Positions 16,618 to 24,844 are shown, numbered from the stretch's first letter. The stretch is 46,149 bases of DNA from Polyangiaceae bacterium (GCA_009780955.1 WQZB01000039.1:1-46149), one strand, 5' to 3'. Notes: generated by a model not told the origin, from the sequence alone. A program made the numbers and translations.

Positions 16618-17133
16618 TCACTGGAAGTCTTGCGCTGCCCAAAACGTTTTTCCGTCGGCGCTGATCGCGAATCCACAAGCAACTTTCGTGTATGCCGTAT
16701 TCGTCATGTTCATGTAATGGCCGTGAGCAGTCCCGGTGCCAGGACCTTCCGCCCACATCTGCGCAAGGCATGCTTTGAGGCTTTGATCGACGGGAAGCGG
16801 CCACCCAGGACACTCGTTCTGTCCCCACGCCTTGGCACCAGGAACAACACACGTCCCGAACGCACTGTGAGCGGTATTTTTGGCCATGTCGGTTGCAGCT
16901 TCGCCATCGACGCACGATTCGTTGCTTGCAAAGCGATCGAGCGGCGGCAAACCTACCGTGGCGCGGTAGGCGTTGATCGTGTCGACGCAGAGCTGCTGAA
17001 CGGAACCATCACCTGCAACACCCGAATCGACGGCAGGCGACGAACCGTCGGCAGTAGGCCCGTTGGGCGGCGATGTGCCGCCGCAAGCGAGGAATAGAAT
17101 GAACGCGACACCGCTCGCGAAGCACATACGCAT
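16618..17133 (-). CDS. CAP-domain lipoprotein (paralogue 2)
   Basis: This is a 171-residue paralogue of the next gene downstream, with the lipobox FLAC in MRMCFASGVAFILFLAC and a much shorter linker (about 25 residues). Its CAP domain is nearly the same as in paralogue 1: GDGSVQQLCVDTINAYRATV, then CVDGEAATDMAKNTAHSAFG, and HYMNMTNTAYTKVACGFAIS to the end. The DNA of the two domains is also very alike, which points to a recent duplication or gene conversion. The linkers differ in length and sequence. The function is unknown; CAP proteins are usually secreted and bind lipids or cell-surface partners. Confidence 0.8.
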   Translation of the reverse strand: MRMCFASGVAFILFLACGGTSPPNGPTADGSSPAVDSGVAGDGSVQQLCVDTINAYRATVGLPPLDRFASNESCVDGEAATDMAKNTAHSAFGTCVVPGAKAWGQNECPGWPLPVDQSLKACLAQMWAEGPGTGTAHGHYMNMTNTAYTKVACGFAISADGKTFWAAQDFQ

Positions 17134-17206
17134 ACTGCCAAGCGTAGCGTAGAACTCAAAAAGACCGAAATCCGCGTATTCTGTGTGGGTACGCCGACTA
17201 CTTCGA

Positions 17207-17971
17207 CTACTTCAACAGCCAGCCAAAAAGCATATGCTTGGTCGTTTGACCGGAAACAACCGATATCGAATCAACAAGCGGGATTTCTTTCGGACACACT
17301 TCCACGCAGTTTTGCGCCTTGCCGCAGTCTTGCACACCGCCCTCGCCCATGAGCGCCTCGAGACGAGCCGTGGCGTGCATTTTCCCGCTGGGATGAAGAT
17401 TGAAAAGACGCACCTGGCTGATGGCAGAAGCTCCAATGAACTTGGAACGGTCGTTAATCTGAGGGCACGCTTCGAGGCAGCAGCCGCACGTCATGCAGCG
17501 CGACAGAGGGTAGGCCTCTTCCTGGTTTTCAGGCGACTGGCGTGGACCCGGACCGAGTTCATGCGAGCCATCGAGGTTGATCCACGCCTTGACCCTTTTC
17601 AAGTCGTTGAACATGCGCGAACGATCGACGATGAGATCGCGCACGAGCGGGAACTTCGTCATGGGTTCAAGCGTGATGGGTTCGCCGTTCGGGCTAAGCT
17701 GATCGATCATTGCCGAGCAGGACTGACGGACCCTGCCGTTGATGACCATCGTGCATGCACCGCAAACTTCTTCGAGGCACGACGATTCCCAGACAACCGG
17801 CGCGACGGTTCTGCCGTCAACGGTGACAGGGTTCTTTTGAATCGCCATCAGTGCGCTAATGACGTTCATTTGCGGGTGCCACGCGATGTCGAACTCGTCC
17901 CAGCGGCTCGATCCCTCACCCGGGCCTTCTTGGCGGAGGACTTTCATGCGAATCGTGCGCTTTTCAGCCAT
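17207..17971 (-). CDS. sdhB: succinate dehydrogenase iron-sulfur subunit
   Basis: This is the iron-sulfur subunit of complex II, passing electrons from SdhA to quinone via three clusters. The [2Fe-2S] ligands are in SSCLEEVCGACTMVINGRVRQSC. The [4Fe-4S]/[3Fe-4S] ligands are in CMTCGCCLEACP and NCVEVCP. The length is 254 residues. The ATG at 17971 (MAEKRTIRMKV) fits the family start; the longer frame adds 14 unrelated residues. It is on the same strand as sdhA but separated from it by a small gene and a nucleotidyltransferase gene, which is unusual. No cytochrome b subunit gene follows. Confidence 0.93.
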   Translation of the reverse strand: MAEKRTIRMKVLRQEGPGEGSSRWDEFDIAWHPQMNVISALMAIQKNPVTVDGRTVAPVVWESSCLEEVCGACTMVINGRVRQSCSAMIDQLSPNGEPITLEPMTKFPLVRDLIVDRSRMFNDLKRVKAWINLDGSHELGPGPRQSPENQEEAYPLSRCMTCGCCLEACPQINDRSKFIGASAISQVRLFNLHPSGKMHATARLEALMGEGGVQDCGKAQNCVEVCPKEIPLVDSISVVSGQTTKHMLFGWLLK

Positions 17972-18046
17972 GATCTTATGTCTGTTACTAGTGCCGCCGC
18001 GCACAAGTTCCAAGGTGTTTCGCGCGCCAACGCATAATTTGCGGAG

Positions 18047-18520
18047 TCAGCAGTGGCCTGAACCGGCCAGTATTGCGCGTATCGCCTCTGCATCCGCCTG
18101 ATCTTTGAGGCGCCCGTGCTCTTTCATGCGCAAAAGCCCCTCGAGCGAAATGACCTGTATCCCATCGATTCGTTTGCGATAGGGCACCAGATCATTCCAC
18201 GTGAGGCCGGACGCCGAGTTCATGACGTCGACGGTGAACTCGTCGTTGATGCGAATCGCATAATGCTCCGTGTGCAATTGCTCATCACCAACGAGCTCCT
18301 TTGTGGCTCCATCGGGGAGCTTCGAGAGCGCTCGCACCCAGCGCCGAGCATTTTCTGCGGTCGGCTCGACCAAGATGTCGACATCCTCGGTTAGCCTCAC
18401 GATGCCTTGAAGTGCGAGGGCGTAACCGCCAACAAGTGCATATTGCACATTCTCGGCTTCGAGCAAGTGCGCTACTCGGAGGACATCTTCATACGTCGCT
18501 GCGCGCGTTCGATCATCCAT
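18047..18520 (-). CDS. nucleotidyltransferase-fold protein (MNT/AbiEii-like) between sdhA and sdhB
   Basis: This is a 157-residue protein of the polymerase-beta-like nucleotidyltransferase fold. ALVGGYALALQGIVRLTEDVDILVEPT holds the GG turn (31-32) and the metal-binding D46-x-D48, so the active site looks intact. Downstream, HYAIRINDEFTVDVMNSASG supplies the third acidic strand. Family members act as toxins or antitoxins (AbiE, MNT-HEPN) by moving nucleotides onto RNA or protein. The ATG at 18520 is used; the TTG upstream is unlikely. It overlaps the preceding small gene by 49 bases, and that gene starts 33 bases after the sdhA stop. The pair looks like a two-gene module lodged inside the sdh operon. 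Confidence 0.75.
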   Translation of the reverse strand: MDDRTRAATYEDVLRVAHLLEAENVQYALVGGYALALQGIVRLTEDVDILVEPTAENARRWVRALSKLPDGATKELVGDEQLHTEHYAIRINDEFTVDVMNSASGLTWNDLVPYRKRIDGIQVISLEGLLRMKEHGRLKDQADAEAIRAILAGSGHC

Positions 18521-18660
18521 CGATCCCAATCTTGGTTAGCCTCCTCCTGGGTTCGGTAGCGAAACACACCCTTTGGAGCCCCTCCCCCGAACCGGAGCAC
18601 GAGAGCGTCGAGCCCGGGGCGATCGCCGGACCCGTGCTTTCGCTTTCCAACGACTCGCAT
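18472..18660 (-). CDS. small protein paired with the nucleotidyltransferase
   Basis: This is a 62-residue basic protein with no family I can name. It reads VGKRKHGSGDRPGLDALVLR, then GVFRYRTQEEANQDWDRW and a Lys/Arg-rich end. The RYRTQEEANQDW stretch resembles small partners found before nucleotidyltransferase genes. The ATG at 18660 has GGAG nine bases upstream; a GTG at 18684 is possible. Its 3' end overlaps the nucleotidyltransferase by 49 bases in another frame, so the pair is translated together. A toxin-antitoxin-like role is inference only. Confidence 0.55.
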   Translation of the reverse strand: MRVVGKRKHGSGDRPGLDALVLRFGGGAPKGVFRYRTQEEANQDWDRWMIERAQRRMKMSSE

Positions 18661-18693
18661 GGCCAGTTGCTCCGCGCGCTGCACCTTTCGCGC

Positions 18694-20715
18694 TCAGTCT
18701 GCCTTCGGAGGCGCTTCGCTTTTTTTGTCGGCCGCGCCAGCGCTCGCGGCACCGGCTTGTTCGTATTTGCGCGCGCGTGGTTTGACAAGACTGATGTCGA
18801 CCGCGTCGGTCACGTGCATGCTTTTGCCAAGGAGCGAGTAGTCGAGCGAGCGGACGTACTTCACTTCGCTTTTGTTGCCCGCCTCGGCATAAAAAGCCAT
18901 CGTTGTGCGTAGCCAGTTCTCGTCGTCGCGCTGCTTGAAAGCCGGCTTGAAGTGCGCACCACGCGATTCGTCGCGATTCTTCGCACCCTGCGCAATCACT
19001 CGCGCGAGCACCAGCATGTTCTTCAGGTGACGGACGAACTGCGCGCCTTGGTTCGCGCGCAAACCGGTGTCGGTTACGCCGATGTTGTGCCAACGCTCTT
19101 CGCACTCGTCGACCTTCGCGATGACTTTTTCAAGCACGTCGTTGTGCCGCTCGATGGTGCAGTCGCGAAGCATTGTTTGCGCAAGATCTTCATGGATTTT
19201 GTAAGCATTCTCGGGGCCATTCATCTTGAGAATGCGGTCGTACTTCGCCTGCTCTTTCTTCTGCGCCGTGTCGAAGACGCTCGATTTCACATCGAGCGAG
19301 CTTCGATCGAGATTCCGGACGTACGTAGCCATTGCAGGACCCGCGACCATGCCGCCGTAGATGCACGAGAGGAGGGAGTTTGCGCCGAGGCGATTCGCAC
19401 CGTGGTAGGCGTACTCGCACTCGCCAGCCGCGTAGAGGCCTTCAATGCTCGTAGCTTGGTTGCGCGCAGAACCAACGACAAGCCTGCCGTCTTGGCTCTT
19501 TTCGAAATCGACCCATAGGCCGCCCATCGAGTAGTGCACGCCGGGAAAGATTCGCATTGGGTTTTCGTACGGGTCTTCGTTGGCGAATTTCTCGTAGATC
19601 TCGAGAACGCCCGCGAGCTTCTTGTGGAGCACTTCTTTCGGAAGGTGGGTGACGTCGAGATAGACCTCAAGCTCGTTCTTGCCGCTTTTCGTGTTGAAAA
19701 CGCCTCGGTTTTCGTGAAAGCACTTGAGGAACAACTCGCGACTCGCGATGTCGCGCGGAACGAGATTGCCGTAGCCCGGATATTTGTTTTCCAGAAAATA
19801 CTCGCGCTCGCTTTCGGGAATGTCGCGACCTCGGCGCTTTTCGTGCGGATCTTTCGGAACCCACACGCGACCGCCTTCACCGCGCACGCTTTCGCTGATG
19901 AGGCGAAGCTTGTCGGCACCAGGAATAGATGTAGGGTGCACCTGAATGAACTCGCCGTTCGCATAGCAGGCGCCCGCTTGGTAAACCGCGCTCGCCGCGG
20001 TGCCGGTGTTGATGACGCTGTTGGTCGACTTACCAAAAACGATGCCTGGGCCGCCCGTGGCAAGGCACACAGCCTCGCCAACGAACGACTCGATGCGCAT
20101 CGTTTTCATGTCTTGAGCCACGATGCCAACGGCGCGCCCGGTGTCGTCGCGCACAACATTCAGAAAATCCCAAAATTCGAATTTTCTGACCATTTTTTCG
20201 CCGCGAACCACAACACCCTTTTCGTTTTCGACGTTGACGGTTTCGTAGCGACGAACCTGCTCGTCAAGCGCATAAAGAAGCTGCTGACCAGTCGTTGCGC
20301 CCGCAAAAGCCGTGCGATGAAAGAGCGTTCCACCGAAGCGGCGAAAGTCGAGCAAGCCCTCGGGTGTGCGGTTGAAGGGCACCCCCATGCGGTCGAGCAT
20401 GTAAACAATGCCAGGAGCCGCGTGCGCCATGCCGTTGACCGGCGGCTGGTTGGCAAGGAAGTCGCCACCGTACACGGTTTCTTCCATGTGCACCTGGGGC
20501 GAGTCGCCTTCGCCCTTGGTGTTGACGCTCGCATTGATGCCGCCTTGCGCGCACACCGAGTGCGAGCGCTTCACCGGAACGAGCGAGAAGAGATCGACCG
20601 GGATGCCGGCCTCACAAAGCTTGATGACCGTCATGAGCCCTGCAAGACCTCCACCAACGACGATGACGCGGCGAACCTTGCCTGACTCGGTAACAATGCT
20701 GGTTGTCTGTGCCAT
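18694..20715 (-). CDS. sdhA: succinate dehydrogenase flavoprotein subunit
   Basis: This is the FAD subunit of complex II, oxidising succinate to fumarate. The 673-residue length and the FRRFGGTLFHRTAFAGATTGQQLLYALDEQ region match the B. subtilis/delta-proteobacterial type. The FAD Rossmann motif VIVVGGGLAGLMTV is near residues 17-30. The covalent-flavin His lies in KRSHSVCAQGGIN. The active-site Arg/His region is in HPTSIPG and HYSMGGLWVDFEKS. The C-terminal domain has ESRGAHFKPAF. The ATG at 20715 fits the family start (MAQTTSIVTESGK); the longer frame is low in quality. A strong hairpin lies upstream at 20854-20898, so its promoter must sit in the 130 bases between. Confidence 0.94.
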   Translation of the reverse strand: MAQTTSIVTESGKVRRVIVVGGGLAGLMTVIKLCEAGIPVDLFSLVPVKRSHSVCAQGGINASVNTKGEGDSPQVHMEETVYGGDFLANQPPVNGMAHAAPGIVYMLDRMGVPFNRTPEGLLDFRRFGGTLFHRTAFAGATTGQQLLYALDEQVRRYETVNVENEKGVVVRGEKMVRKFEFWDFLNVVRDDTGRAVGIVAQDMKTMRIESFVGEAVCLATGGPGIVFGKSTNSVINTGTAASAVYQAGACYANGEFIQVHPTSIPGADKLRLISESVRGEGGRVWVPKDPHEKRRGRDIPESEREYFLENKYPGYGNLVPRDIASRELFLKCFHENRGVFNTKSGKNELEVYLDVTHLPKEVLHKKLAGVLEIYEKFANEDPYENPMRIFPGVHYSMGGLWVDFEKSQDGRLVVGSARNQATSIEGLYAAGECEYAYHGANRLGANSLLSCIYGGMVAGPAMATYVRNLDRSSLDVKSSVFDTAQKKEQAKYDRILKMNGPENAYKIHEDLAQTMLRDCTIERHNDVLEKVIAKVDECEERWHNIGVTDTGLRANQGAQFVRHLKNMLVLARVIAQGAKNRDESRGAHFKPAFKQRDDENWLRTTMAFYAEAGNKSEVKYVRSLDYSLLGKSMHVTDAVDISLVKPRARKYEQAGAASAGAADKKSEAPPKAD

Positions 20716-20853
20716 GGATGTGCCTCGAAACGATGGGGCGGCACGCTCGCTTTTGCCCCCTTCGGGCCGAGAGAGCAAGCCGAAAAGTCCGCGCTCGCGT
20801 CTGGCTCCGTCCGGCGTCTGTCCGGCTGCAGGCGGGCAAGCACACAAAAAAAC

Positions 20854-20898
20854 GACGCGGAGCTTTTGCGGGAAACAGGTCTCGCGAGGCTCCGCGTC
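20854..20898. terminator. bidirectional Rho-independent terminator between GGDEF gene and sdhA
   Basis: A perfect 10-bp stem (GACGCGGAGC at 20854-20863, GCTCCGCGTC at 20889-20898) is flanked on both sides by T-tracts in the outward direction: TTATTTTT on the plus strand, and GTTTTTTTG on the minus strand (complement of 20845-20853). It would stop minus-strand transcripts of the diguanylate cyclase before sdhA. The 273-base gap 20716-20988 holds nothing else I can assign except the presumed sdhA promoter. Confidence 0.7.
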
Positions 20899-20988
20899 TT
20901 ATTTTTGTGCCCGCGCGAGTTGCGCGTTACCAACGAAATCTCTCAAGGTTCGGACTCGCAAAAAGTGATCCTTCCCCTAGCCCCGCAT

Positions 20989-21774
20989 TCAAGTTGATGC
21001 GAGCCGGGGATGAACGTTCTGGGTCTTCGCAAATACTTCGATGCGATCTCGACCAGCGGCTTTTGCCACGTAAAGCGCACTGTCGGCCGATTCGACGAGT
21101 GACGTGGCGCGCGGCTCACCAATCTCGCCGAGATCGGCAATGCCAATCGATACCGTGAGACGATCGGCAAATGGTTCGCCGAGCCTGGCGCTACGGCGCG
21201 CGATTTCGGCGCGAATGCGCTCGGCTGCAATCCGCGCTTCGAGAGATCGGGTGCGAGGGAGCACGACCGCGAACTCGTCGCCGCCGAGACGCGCGGGAAC
21301 GTCGCGCGAGCGGCACGTGGCAAGCAAAGCTTCGCCTATCAGTGCAAGCGCACGATCGCCACATCTGTGACCTTGTGCATCATTCAGGTGTTTGAGGTTG
21401 TCGAGATCGATCATGAGCACCGACAAGGGCATGCGCGACATGGCGGCGCGCTCGAGTTCCTGGGTGAGGCGCGCTTGCCAACGACGGCGATTGCCTACCC
21501 GAGTCATGGGATCTTCCGAGCAACGGCGTTCGAGAGCCTCGATTCGATTGCCAAAGTGCAAACCCAGCCCGACAAAAACCATCGCAAGCAGCATGAAAGT
21601 CGTTAGGGCAATTCCAATCGGCTTCGTGTGTGCAACGACAGGCGCAACCAACGCGAGCAATGCCGCGAGCCCGAGGCCACCGGCAGCGAAGCGCGTGCGC
21701 GAGGGAATGGTCGCAATGCGACCGCGCTGCGCTCGCCACTTCGTGGCGATGGCTCCCCGCTCGGTGAACATCAT
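20989..21774 (-). CDS. membrane diguanylate cyclase (GGDEF)
   Basis: This is predicted to make cyclic di-GMP from two GTP. Two hydrophobic helices (about residues 30-48 and 53-73) anchor it with a very short outside loop and no sensor domain. The GGDEF domain has SEDPMTRVGNRRRW at its start, D123/D125 in MIDLDNLKHLN, and an intact LGGDEFAVVL active site (GGDEF 164-168). The RxxD product-inhibition site (R155-S-R-D158) is five residues before it. It is therefore probably active and feedback-inhibited. It is divergent from the NtrC-like regulator, with 124 bases between the starts. Confidence 0.88.
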   Translation of the reverse strand: MMFTERGAIATKWRAQRGRIATIPSRTRFAAGGLGLAALLALVAPVVAHTKPIGIALTTFMLLAMVFVGLGLHFGNRIEALERRCSEDPMTRVGNRRRWQARLTQELERAAMSRMPLSVLMIDLDNLKHLNDAQGHRCGDRALALIGEALLATCRSRDVPARLGGDEFAVVLPRTRSLEARIAAERIRAEIARRSARLGEPFADRLTVSIGIADLGEIGEPRATSLVESADSALYVAKAAGRDRIEVFAKTQNVHPRLAST

Positions 21775-21898
21775 GCAGGAGCCAGGGCATGAAAGCGACG
21801 TGCCACGATGCGATGGGTTACGTTATAATCTCACCTGGGGCGTTGGTTGCATTGCCTTGCTCGCGGCTCGCGGGGAATGAGGCGACGAGGTTAACACG

Positions 21899-23149
21899 AT
21901 GATGTCGGAACGCCTGGCGAAGTCGAAGTCTCGAACGCGATCGACATCGTCACGCCACTCGGTTGCTCTCGACATTCTCGTGGTCGACGACGACGAAGCA
22001 TTGCGACTCTCTCTGTCGTTCGCGCTGACCGATGCAGGCCATAAAGTCACCGATGCAACCGACGGTGAGGAAGCCATTGCGCTCATTGCCGAGCGCATTT
22101 TCGACGTTGCCATCGTCGACGTGCGTCTGCCTCGAGTCGACGGCCTAACACTCTTGCGGCGCATCCGGTCGAAGTCACCAAACACGTCGGTGATCTTGAT
22201 GACCGCGTTCGCCGCCGTGCCCGACGCCGTGGCATCGCTGCGCGAAGGCGCGTACGACTATGTGACCAAGCCCTTTGACGCCGAGGAATTCTCGCTCCGT
22301 GTCATCGGTCACATTGCCGAGCATCGAGCGCTTCGCCAAGAGCTCGAAGAGGCTCGCAAGCTGGTTGCAAGCCGCGAGGCTGGCTCGCCCATCATTGGCC
22401 ACACGCCAGCCATGGTGGAACTCACCGACCGCATCAACACCGTGGCGCAAAGCGACGCACCTGTCCTTATTCACGGAGAAAGCGGCACGGGCAAAGATCT
22501 CGTGGCGCACACACTCCATGCGCGCGGCCCGCGCAAAAACGCACCGTTCGTGGCGGTGAGTGTTTCGGCGTTTCCTGAGTCGATCATCGAAAGCGAGCTT
22601 TTCGGCCAGGCAGCCGCGGCACCCGGTGTGATTCGTAAGCGTGAAGGTCGCATCAAGGCGGCCAGCGGTGGCACGCTTTTGCTCGACGCGATTGATGCGC
22701 TGCCGCTCGCTGCGCAGGCGAAGCTCGTGCGCGTGATCGAAGGCGGCGTCATTGAATTTCTTGGCTCGAATAGCACCGAGTCAGTCAATGTGCGGCTTTT
22801 GTCAACGACAAGATATGATTTGAAGGAGCTTGTCGCAAAAGGGAAATTTCGGGAAGATCTTTATTTCGCCGTAGGTGTTCTCGATCTCGATATTCCGCCA
22901 TTGCGCGAGCGGCGTGCGGATATGCCACTTTTGCTCGCACATTTTCTAAGGCGCTATTATCCGCGGCGTGTGCCACCAGGAATTGCGCCGCGCGCATGGT
23001 CGGCGCTGATGGACTATCCATTCCCAGGCAACGTGCGCGAATTTGCACACGCCATCGAGCGGGCCGTGGTGCTCGCGCACGGCAGCGAAATCGATTTGGA
23101 GCACCTGCCAGCAAACATCGCCGGGACAGCCACGCCAGCATCGCCTTAA
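21899..23149 (+). CDS. NtrC-like response regulator lacking GAFTGA, Walker B Glu and HTH
   Basis: The N-terminal receiver (acidic pocket D30-D32, phospho-acceptor D74 in VAIVDVRLP, Lys in TKPF) is intact. It is followed by an AAA+ domain with a good Walker A (GESGTGK, 193-199). The sigma54-contact GAFTGA loop is replaced by QAAAAPGV after ESELFG. The Walker B segment reads GGTLLLDAIDALP, with Ala where the catalytic Glu should be. The sensor-I-like position reads TTRYD instead of the usual ATNRD. The protein ends at residue 416, just after the AAA+ lid, with no Fis-type helix-turn-helix. It likely does not activate sigma54 promoters. GAGG upstream of the ATG at 21899 supports the start. It overlaps the convergent histidine kinase gene by 4 bases. 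Confidence 0.85.
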   Translation: MMSERLAKSKSRTRSTSSRHSVALDILVVDDDEALRLSLSFALTDAGHKVTDATDGEEAIALIAERIFDVAIVDVRLPRVDGLTLLRRIRSKSPNTSVILMTAFAAVPDAVASLREGAYDYVTKPFDAEEFSLRVIGHIAEHRALRQELEEARKLVASREAGSPIIGHTPAMVELTDRINTVAQSDAPVLIHGESGTGKDLVAHTLHARGPRKNAPFVAVSVSAFPESIIESELFGQAAAAPGVIRKREGRIKAASGGTLLLDAIDALPLAAQAKLVRVIEGGVIEFLGSNSTESVNVRLLSTTRYDLKELVAKGKFREDLYFAVGVLDLDIPPLRERRADMPLLLAHFLRRYYPRRVPPGIAPRAWSALMDYPFPGNVREFAHAIERAVVLAHGSEIDLEHLPANIAGTATPASP

Positions 23150-24186
23150 TGCGCGGCCGGACGATTCTTTCGTGGTGTCGAGCTCTTTCGCGTGTATTGA
23201 CCTTGACCTGTGCGCCTCGTGCGCACGCGGGCTTGCTCATTGTCACGCTTTTGCGTTTGGCGCGTTTGGCGCGTTTGCCCCTTTTGCGGTCCCTCGATAG
23301 GCAAGGCGAGCGTAAAAGTGGTTTCTTCGTTGGCGCGTGACACGACCATGAGCGTGCCGTCATGCGCCTTGGCAAAACCGCGTGCAATGGCAACACCGAA
23401 GCCAATGCCACCGCGATCGGCGCGTTGCAGTTGCCACGGGTGATCGAAAAGGGATTTTTTTTCTTCCGGCGCGAGCCCTGGCCCGTGATCGGTTACGGCA
23501 AAATCGACTACGCCCGCTGCCCCACGCGCGACTACAAGCTGAATTTTGCTGCCTTCGGGAGCAAAGCGCACGGCATTTTCGACAATGTGGCCGAGCGCGC
23601 GAAGCACTCGTTCGCGATCGCAGCTTACCAAAATTGATTTCGTGGGCTTTTGCACTTCGAGGGCGACGTCTTTCGTGCGTGCGCTTTCGCGGGCGGCGTC
23701 CGCGGTGAGATCGAGCATTTCACCGGCGTCGTGCATGCTGATGCGGAGCGCAACGCTTCCCTGGTCGATTTCCGACAAATCGGCGAAATTCCGGACAAGC
23801 CGTTCCATCTGTGCGCACGACCGCAGCATGGCTTCGAGAATGCGCCGGGTGCGGATATTGGCTTGGTCATTCGGTGTGGTTTGGAGCACGAAGTGCGCGC
23901 CCATCGTCACGGCCGCGAGCGGCGCTCGCAGATCATGGCAGATGGCCGACAAGAGCGGATGGCGACCGCGCGCTTCGACCTTCGGCTTGGCGTTCCTAGT
24001 GACGCGAACACTCACACTCGGTATTGCGCGCGCAACGCCACCACGGGCACGCGAAGGCTTTTGCACGCGTATCGCCGCCCTTCGAGTTTGCATTGCCGAC
24101 AAGGTATGCCAGCGCTTTGCCGATGTCGATGAGAGCGCTCGCCACACGCGATCGCAAGCGTCGCGATTTTTCCATGTCAACAGCAT
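23146..24186 (-). CDS. soluble histidine kinase without sensor domain
   Basis: This is a 346-residue histidine kinase with no membrane helices. About 75 basic N-terminal residues precede the H-box HDLRAPLAAV (His84). The ATPase domain has the N-box HIVENAVRFAPEG, the G1 box DHGPGLAPEE and the G2 box GGIGFGVAIARG. The last 45 or so residues are a low-complexity basic tail (GQTRQTRQTQKRD and onward) that could bind nucleic acid or a partner. It converges on the NtrC-like gene, overlapping it by 4 bases. The two may form a pair, though convergent genes are not co-transcribed. The ATG at 24186 is 6 bases from a large inverted-repeat element; an ATG at 24093 is an alternative start. Confidence 0.82.
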   Translation of the reverse strand: MLLTWKNRDACDRVWRALSSTSAKRWHTLSAMQTRRAAIRVQKPSRARGGVARAIPSVSVRVTRNAKPKVEARGRHPLLSAICHDLRAPLAAVTMGAHFVLQTTPNDQANIRTRRILEAMLRSCAQMERLVRNFADLSEIDQGSVALRISMHDAGEMLDLTADAARESARTKDVALEVQKPTKSILVSCDRERVLRALGHIVENAVRFAPEGSKIQLVVARGAAGVVDFAVTDHGPGLAPEEKKSLFDHPWQLQRADRGGIGFGVAIARGFAKAHDGTLMVVSRANEETTFTLALPIEGPQKGQTRQTRQTQKRDNEQARVRTRRTGQGQYTRKSSTPRKNRPAAH

Positions 24187-24191
24187 GCGCT

Positions 24192-24366
24192 AGTCCGCTT
24201 TCAAGTTGACGCGAGTTCAAGGCGGCGGCGAGGACCGGACCGGAACAGCCTGCTTCGGCTTTGGTGCGTGTGCTTGTATAGCACACGCACACGCCGTCGC
24301 ACGGCTCCGTCAGAGGACCGGACCGCAGCCGCCAACGAAGAAATCGCGTCAAATCGAAAGCGGACT
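24192..24366. repeat. 175-bp inverted-repeat element with central perfect hairpin
   Basis: The ends, AGTCCGCTTTCAAGTTGACG at 24192 and its imperfect complement at 24339-24366, pair at about 24 of 28 positions. In the middle, GTGCGTGTGC (24264-24273) and GCACACGCAC (24281-24290) form a perfect 10-bp stem with a 7-base loop. A 12-13-base direct repeat (GAGGACCGGACCG) occurs on both sides (about 24230 and 24313). It fills the gap between the histidine kinase start and tRNA-Arg. It could be a small non-autonomous element (MITE), a structured leader or an RNA. Confidence 0.6.
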
Positions 24367-24422
24367 GGTCTTGTGTGCGTCGGCAGAGACAGCTACAAGT
24401 GCGCCTTGCATGGTATTAGCAT

Positions 24423-24499
24423 GCGTCCGTAGCTCAGCTGGATAGAGCGACGGCCTCCGGAGCCGTAGGTCGCAGGTTCGAATCCTGCCGGACGCGCCA
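24423..24499 (+). tRNA. tRNA-Arg (anticodon CCG)
   Basis: This is a full cloverleaf of 77 bases including encoded CCA. The acceptor stem GCGTCCG/CGGACGC, the D-arm GCTCAGCTGGATAGAGC, the anticodon stem ACGGC/GCCGT with loop CTCCGGA (anticodon CCG, reads CGG), and the T-arm GCAGGTTCGAATCCTGC are all present. TTGTGT at 24371 and TACAAG at 24394, 17 bases apart, could be its promoter. Confidence 0.97.
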
Positions 24500-24526
24500 G
24501 GGAATCATGGGGGCCCCGTCTCCCGC

Positions 24527-24844
24527 CTATTCCAAACACTTGACGAGTGCAGCCGACGTTGTCGCCTTCATGGCGCACGCGTGCTCGTTGAGCTGGACTC
24601 CGGACGTGCAGTTCTTGAATGCGTCGTCACCCTTGGCTTCGTTGCGCTCGCGCACCTGCTCGCTTGCCACGATGTCGGCGCCGGCGTCGCCAAAGCGTTC
24701 TTTGACCACGAGTTCGGCGTAGCGATCGAGCATCTCGTCGCACTGCGCGGGTGACGCCTTCTTGGTGCATGACGCAAGCATCGGCGTCACCCCCAAAAAA
24801 CCGACGAGGGCAACAAGCACCAGCAAGTGGGTAGGTTGGTTCAT
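24527..24844 (-). CDS. small lipoprotein, paralogue of next gene upstream
   Basis: This is a 105-residue predicted lipoprotein with a signal peptide ending in MLASC. The mature part contains two conserved-looking Cys pairs ([32 protein letters not shown]). Its layout, a Cys soon after the lipidated Cys and a final K-C-L-E, matches the 95-residue protein encoded just upstream. The two genes overlap by 4 bases (ATGA). The function is unknown. The ATG at 24844 is chosen because the signal peptide begins there. Confidence 0.65.
   Translation of the reverse strand: MNQPTHLLVLVALVGFLGVTPMLASCTKKASPAQCDEMLDRYAELVVKERFGDAGADIVASEQVRERNEAKGDDAFKNCTSGVQLNEHACAMKATTSAALVKCLE

Noticed and set aside
19534..20685. 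383-residue plus-strand open frame
   Set aside because: It is antisense to sdhA, with no domain or ribosome site.
23230..23300. Triple repeat of GTTTGGCGC near the end of the histidine kinase gene
   Set aside because: It is explained as coding low complexity (QTRQTRQTQKR) in the basic C-terminal tail; there is no spacer structure of a CRISPR or of regulatory repeats.
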